Notes under the pieces: model-generated | Databases searched by the model: none | Told to the model about the DNA's origin: nothing | The model's input: only the letters and a program-made list of their open reading frames with translations | Made by a program: the position numbers and the translations under genes | Shown here: piece by piece, positions 16,574 through 24,397 of the stretch | Numbering within the stretch: position 1 is the stretch's first letter | How the letters are laid out: every line of letters starts with the position of its first letter | DNA from: Spirogloea muscicola | Lineage: Eukaryota; Streptophyta; Zygnematophyceae; Spirogloeales; Spirogloeaceae | Length of the DNA stretch: 24,397 bases | Direction: 5' to 3' | Assembly (NCBI GenBank): GCA_009602725.1 | Contig: WELB01000240.1 | Location: forward strand, 28,538 to 52,934

Positions 16574-19500
16574 ATGGCGGCCACCCGCCGCCGCGCGCGC
16601 TCCGCCGGCCCGGCCGCGGTCGCCTTGCCCGCCTCAGGCTGGCAGGACGACGTGCCCTGGGAGGACGCCACGCCTGTCGACGCTGCGGAGCTCCTTGCCG
16701 GCAGCACCGAGTTCGGTGAGCTGGGTTCCTGCCGCGCCCCTGCTCAGGCCTCCGTGCCGGGCCCCGTGGCGTGGCAGCGCCAGCGGCAGCCCCTGCTGGC
16801 TGGGTGTGCTCTTGGTCCTCTGAGCCCTCAACTATTCGGCTCTGGCCATGTCCCTGGCGGCCAGGCTTTGCGGGCCTTGAGGAGATTGAGGGCGAAGTGT
16901 TCACCCTGCCCGCCGAAGCGGCGGGGAGCGGCCTGCCTGGCGGACCAGGGGACGGAGGTCGACCACAAGCGAGCCTCTCCAAGACAGCTGCGCCCGACAA
17001 GCTCCGCAAGCGCAAGGCACAGAGCAGCAGCATGAAGCCCGACACTGCTGAGGCAGATGGGAAGGCTTCATGTGTTAAGAAGGAAAGGCTGTCCGCATCT
17101 GTGCACAAGCAGACAAGCACGGCGGAGAAGATTGACGCGAGAGTCGGGACCACTGAGGTGTCGGAGACGGGCCCTGGGGAGGAGCTTGGTGACGAAGAGC
17201 AGGTGCAGGATGCCATGGCTCCAGCAGGAGAAGTGGCGCCCCTGACACGGAAGCAGCGCAAGGCTTCCGAATGGAAGGACCGCATGCGAGCCGCGAAGAC
17301 GGGGTCCAACCAAGCCTCTGCTGCTCAGCTTCCAGGTAAGCGTGCTTAGGGCTGCTGAGCGGCGGCTGTGGGCACTTTTGTATCGTCGCCAACAACACGC
17401 CAGGATCTGCTCATCAGCCACCCTTATGTGGCCTGATAAGATCAAAACGCGTTTCAGTGGTCGCGTGAAGAGGCTGTCGATTGTGAAAATCGTGTTGGTG
17501 TGGGTGGCTTAAGGACGGAAGCAGGAGGAGCAGCCGTGGCAGCGCCGTCAGCAGCTTTGCCAGACGAGCGGCTCCAGGTTAGTGTCGCCCACTGAGCCCA
17601 GCAAGGGCCTGCATGGAAGTAGGCTGTTGAATTGGACCAAAGACTAGGCCTTCATGAGCACCTCTACAAGGTGATGGCTAGGTGAGGCTCACCATCGAGG
17701 CTACCTGGAGTGGAACGTGAAGTGAGAGCCACCCAATGTTCAAGCCTCAAAGCTCTTTGCTGAAAATTGCAGGAGTCAGAGGCAGAGTTGGCTGGAGAGT
17801 CAGCTGGAGAGATGCATGGGGCAGGCATTGGAGGGGGCTGGAGTGAGCTGAGGCTTCATCCCCTTATCCAGGAAGCGCTGGCCGAGCTGGGCTTCTCGTG
17901 CCCAACACCAATCCAGAAGGCGTGCATCCCTGCTGCGGCGCACAGGGGCAAAGTGAGATCCCTTCATATACCATCTCCGCACACTTTGAGGCCCTACCAT
18001 CATTCTTCAGTGATGTGACATTTGTGCACTGCCCAGCTTGTAATTGTGTACGATAGTCCTTCTCTTCCTCAAACCTTTCCTCGCAACTCATGTGGTTATC
18101 CTGTCTCCCTTGTATTAGTGGAGTCGCAGCAATGTCTTGCTTAACTGAGGTGTGTGGTGATGTGGAATTTTGGGGTTGCTATTGCTAGACTGAAGCCACG
18201 TGTCTTGAGCTTGCGCAAACATGTCTTTGCTACTTTGTGCCTGCAGATCCCCTTACCTCCCTTTCCATGTTTAGAATCTAGTCTTTAGAGGTAGTCGCCC
18301 TGAGCCACTTTCTAGTTGGCTTTGACAAGAAGCAAGCCTTTGCGCAGGATGTAGTGGGAGCAGCCGAGACAGGCTCTGGAAAGACCTTGGCGTATGGTCT
18401 TCCGATCTTCCAACGCTTGCTGAAGGAGCGAGACTCTGAAGGTGGTGAAGCAGTGGTGAAGGGTTTGCGAGCGTTGGTCTTGGCACCGACGCGAGAGCTT
18501 GCGCTCCAGGTGTGTAGTCACCTGACAGCGGTGGGCAAGGTGGCGGGCATCAGATGCATTGCTCTTGTTGGGGGCATGGCACCTCAAAAGCAGCAGCGCC
18601 TCCTGAGCCTGAGGCCAGAGATAGTGGTGGCAACTCCAGGTCGCCTCTGGGAGCTCATCTCCTCTGGAGAGCCCCATGTCATGAATGTGAGTGACAAGCT
18701 CTAGTTCTGCTTTGTCGAGCTGCTAAACAACACATGTGACCTGCAAGAGGCACGATCTTTGCAAATATGGCTTGGGACAAGTGCATCTCTCGACGCTCTG
18801 GTAGTCAGCATCGTCCTACCACTAAGAAATGCCCCCTTGCGCTGTGCAGCTGCAGCAGCTGTCCTTCCTGGTGCTTGATGAAGCGGACCGCATGGTTGAG
18901 AAGGGGCACTTTCAGGAGCTGGACTTCATTCTACAGATGCTGCCGCCGGTTGCCAGCTCCAAGCTTCCTGATGCCAATGGTACGAGGAAGCATATGATGA
19001 GCTCTGGCAGTCTCCTTACAGGACAGCGCCAATACCACGGCAGCCAGCCACCTTGTGTTGATTGGTCATCAAATCTGATCCTCTGGCGTGGCCCTTCTTG
19101 CAGGATCTGCAGCTCCATCAGTGGCAAGGAGGCGGCAAGTCTTACTGTTCTCTGCCACTCTGGCCCTGCCTGCAGGGTTCAAAAAGAAGCTGGAGAGCAC
19201 CCATGGGCAGGTTGCTGTGCATCTCCATTGTCTGCTCTTGATGAGGAATACCATTGGCAAAAGCTAGCTCGGTTGTGCACTATTTGCTCCTTGGGCCTGA
19301 TGCTTACTTAGCTTCTGGTGCAGACAAGCAAGCGGGTGCAGAAGTCTGCTGCCAAGAGCATCGCGTCACTCATTCAGAAGGCTGGCATGAGCCGGAAAGC
19401 CACCATTGTAGACCTCACCACAACGCAGATTGTGGCTGGCAAGCTTGAGGAAGCTGTTACTGAGTAAGTGCTTGACAAACCTCGCATCACTTGCAGTTTG

Positions 19501-21123
19501 CCTGGATCACCTTGTGGGATCTTTCATTGTGATTCCCATCTTGTTATTCGCCCTTGCTGCGCTGCAGCGTGGCAATTTAAGGAGGCTTTATCATCTTGTG
19601 AGCATCTTGCCGACGTATCTTGTGTCAGGTGCCTAGAGGAAGAAAAGGACAGGACACTGTACTACGTGCTCGCAGTGCACGGCCTTGGCCGCACTCTTGT
19701 CTTCTGCACGGCAATTTCGGCAGTGCGCAGGGTGGCTGCACTTTTACGGCTCCTGCAAGTGCCCTCCTGGCCGCTGCATGCTGAGCTGCAGCAGCGGCAG
19801 CGCCTCAATCACCTGGACCGCTTCCAGCAGTCAAGCAATGGTGTGCTGGTGGCTACAGATGTTGCAGCAAGGGGCCTGGACATTCCGGCTGTCCGCACCG
19901 TTGTCCACTATCAACTGCCCCATGCAGCAGATGTGAGCAGTCCACCACCCGGCAGATGTCTACAGCACAATATAGTGGCATGATACGCCAAGGCTGACTA
20001 GCTGGTTGCTTGCAGGTCTATGTACATCGATGTGGGCGCACAGCAAGAGCCGCCACCGATGGGTGCAGTATTGTGTTGCTGTCACCTAAGGATCGTGCCA
20101 AGTATCGAGCCCTTTGCAAGGCGCTTTCCAGGGTGTGCTCCTCTTTGCATGCCGGCCCCGCAACCTGCCTTCTTGTCTTTCTCTCCAGGAGGTGGGAAAG
20201 AATCGCTTATCCATGTGAGTGTCGAGAGACTGGCCGTGAGGTGGCATTCGTTGAAGAGCTTTGACTGCCTGATTGCAGGAGGCAGGGCTGCCAAACTTCC
20301 CGGTGGACGAGTCATACTTGCCAGCCGTACAGGAGCGCGTGGTGTTGGCCCTTCAGTTGGATAAAGTTCTGCACGCGGTCTCACAGGTTTGTTTCACATC
20401 GTCTGGAAAGTCATGTACATAGCAGGCGCTTGTCATTGAGCCGAAAACAGCTGACCTTGAGGATTACGCTGGCATCCTTCATTTCTGACAACCAGAGACA
20501 GTGACGGTGTTCTCAGGCATCTGCTAGAAGCACATGGTTGAAGCGCCAAGCGGATGAGTTGGGGCTGGATTTGGATGAGGACAAGCTAGAAGAGATGTTA
20601 AAGCCAGGGCGCCACAAGGATAGGCCAGCTCGGTCTTCAGGCAATTCGTCTACAAATCAGAAATCTACATCAGGGCTTGCGCAAAGGCTTCAGAAGGTTG
20701 GCCCCCATTGCGACTCCAGAATGCACATGGCAGTTATGGGCAGCTTGCCTGGATGATGGCCTGACGTGTCATACTTCTGAGCAGGAACTTGTGGCCAAGC
20801 TGCATCAACCTTTACTCCCAAGAGGCCTTTCCCGCTCTTATGCTACTGGGGTGCGTGCTTTCCACATCAGACCAGTACGTATGTAAACCATACCAACGAG
20901 ATTTTTCGAACTGGTCAACTGCCGTTAACTGATGCTTTCCCCCCCGTACGTTTGGCAGATGGGCATGAGCCCACTCCTGGCTATGCACCTCAAAAAGCTG
21001 CAAAGTGTTAAGCTGCTTAAACAAAGGCAGACGCTGGTCGTTGGTCGTGAAGCACAAGAAGCTCTGTCTGCGCTTCGAAGGGCCAGAATAGTTCAAGAAA
21101 AGAACTTTGACCAGAAGGAGTGA
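16574..21123 (+). CDS. DEAD-box RNA helicase, MAK5/DDX24 (RH13) type
   Basis: Fourteen exons give 833 residues with all phases closed: 16574-16715, 16865-17335, 17525-17577, 17773-17952, 18348-18686, 18850-18979, 19104-19210, 19324-19463, 19629-19932, 20016-20132, 20279-20386, 20517-20696, 20785-20850 and 20959-21123 (stop TGA). The motifs are complete: Q motif W-x20-PTPIQ (about 245-270), motif [10 protein letters not shown] (287-295), Ia PTRELALQ, Ib TPGRL, II DEAD (405-408), III SAT (455-457), [29 protein letters not shown] (626-633). MAK5/DDX24 features are the early WEDATPVD segment with [10 protein letters not shown], the long low-complexity linker before the helicase core, an insert after DEAD, and [15 protein letters not shown] with the lysine-rich tail. 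The family works in 60S ribosomal subunit assembly in the nucleolus. A short alternative exon at 20189-20214 breaks phase and was left out. It is divergently transcribed from SEC20. Confidence 0.93.
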
Positions 21124-21516
21124 GAATGTTGACCAAGAGGAGTGAGTGAAAGTGGCCAAACAGTTGCTGGTCCTTCCTGAGGACCTGACAGCTTGCTGAG
21201 GTACAAATCTGCACCTCAGCATCTCAAAGCTGTAGTAATTTCCAAACCAGATTATCCATGCTGCGCATAAATGGGAGTTGATTGCATGGAGTCGCATTCT
21301 TATTGAGTCCACAGTGACAGTCATAGCGGGGAGGAGGCCAGTAGCACAACCAGAGTGACATCCATCAGGAGCTCTTGTTCCGCTTAACAGGTCCTTCACA
21401 TTGGCAAGGGTGCTAACAATCACTGGACCTGTGCTTGCTAGGGAGCAGAGTTGTGCCAAGCAGACGAGGAAAATCAAGACAACAACGGGCCTCTGTAATA
21501 GGAGGCCCTTGCAGCT
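21124..21516. other. Tail-to-tail intergenic region (3' UTRs)
   Basis: This lies between the convergent helicase and PPR-like genes. Just after the helicase stop there is an imperfect 22-bp-spaced duplication: TTGACCAGAAGGAGTGAG at 21107 and TTGACCAAGAGGAGTGAG at 21129. A TGTAA sits near 21494. No gene is seen. Confidence 0.5.

Positions 21517-24397
<2,881 letters not shown>

Noticed and set aside
15536-17035. Plus-strand open frame of 499 codons
   Set aside because: It crosses SEC20 exons in antisense, the LINE tail and helicase exons in a wrong frame; no domain is visible and GC-rich shadow coding explains it.
20189-20214. Extra 26-nt helicase exon (EVGKNRLS)
   Set aside because: It has splice-like borders but its phase does not fit either neighbour; joining 20132 directly to 20279 restores the expected [13 protein letters not shown] sequence.

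Overview
This is a nuclear contig fragment from a green alga. Every protein gene is split by many short GT-AG introns that end in (T/C)GCAG, and the spliced products resemble land-plant and chlorophyte families throughout, several of them plastid proteins. TAA, TAG and TGA all appear as terminal stops, so the code looks standard. The intron style and an algal-type LINE fragment suggest a chlorophyte, perhaps a trebouxiophyte; that placement is inference. I reconstructed exons by hand, and family assignments come from remembered conserved motifs, not from searches.

Layout: 1-2351 (+) 5'-truncated FtsH-like HEAGH metallopeptidase of the plant VIR3/'stress-regulated' type; 3322-5542 (-) SAM-dependent methyltransferase; 5543-7650 hairpin-rich spacer and a degenerate array of non-LTR retrotransposon 3' ends; 7694-10974 (+) sterol C-14 reductase (FACKEL/ERG24); 11868-12967 (-) J-domain protein with its 5' end unresolved near an N/poly-T gap; 13823-16288 (-) SEC20-type SNARE; 16574-21123 (+) MAK5/DDX24-type DEAD-box RNA helicase; 21517 to about 24273 (-) PPR-like zinc-ribbon plastid protein, cut by a 124-nt poly-A run that ends the window.

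The genes do not form a pathway. They are unrelated housekeeping and organelle genes: plastid proteolysis, methyl transfer, sterol synthesis, chaperone, ER SNARE, ribosome assembly and a plastid PPR-like protein. They are arranged head-to-head (methyltransferase/sterol reductase, SEC20/helicase) or tail-to-tail.

The most notable observations are: (i) a LINE 3'-tail sequence of about 120-140 bp that occurs in the same orientation and about 45-50 bp upstream of the start codons of two unrelated genes, the sterol reductase and SEC20; (ii) an in-frame TAA at a conserved glutamine position of SEC20, just before its membrane anchor; (iii) a SEC20 lumenal tail built from an in-frame tandem duplication of about 75 residues; (iv) a 12-bp perfect hairpin at a 5' splice site of the sterol reductase; (v) GC-AG introns and a 21-nt microexon. 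I saw no CRISPR array, rRNA, tRNA or defence-type system.
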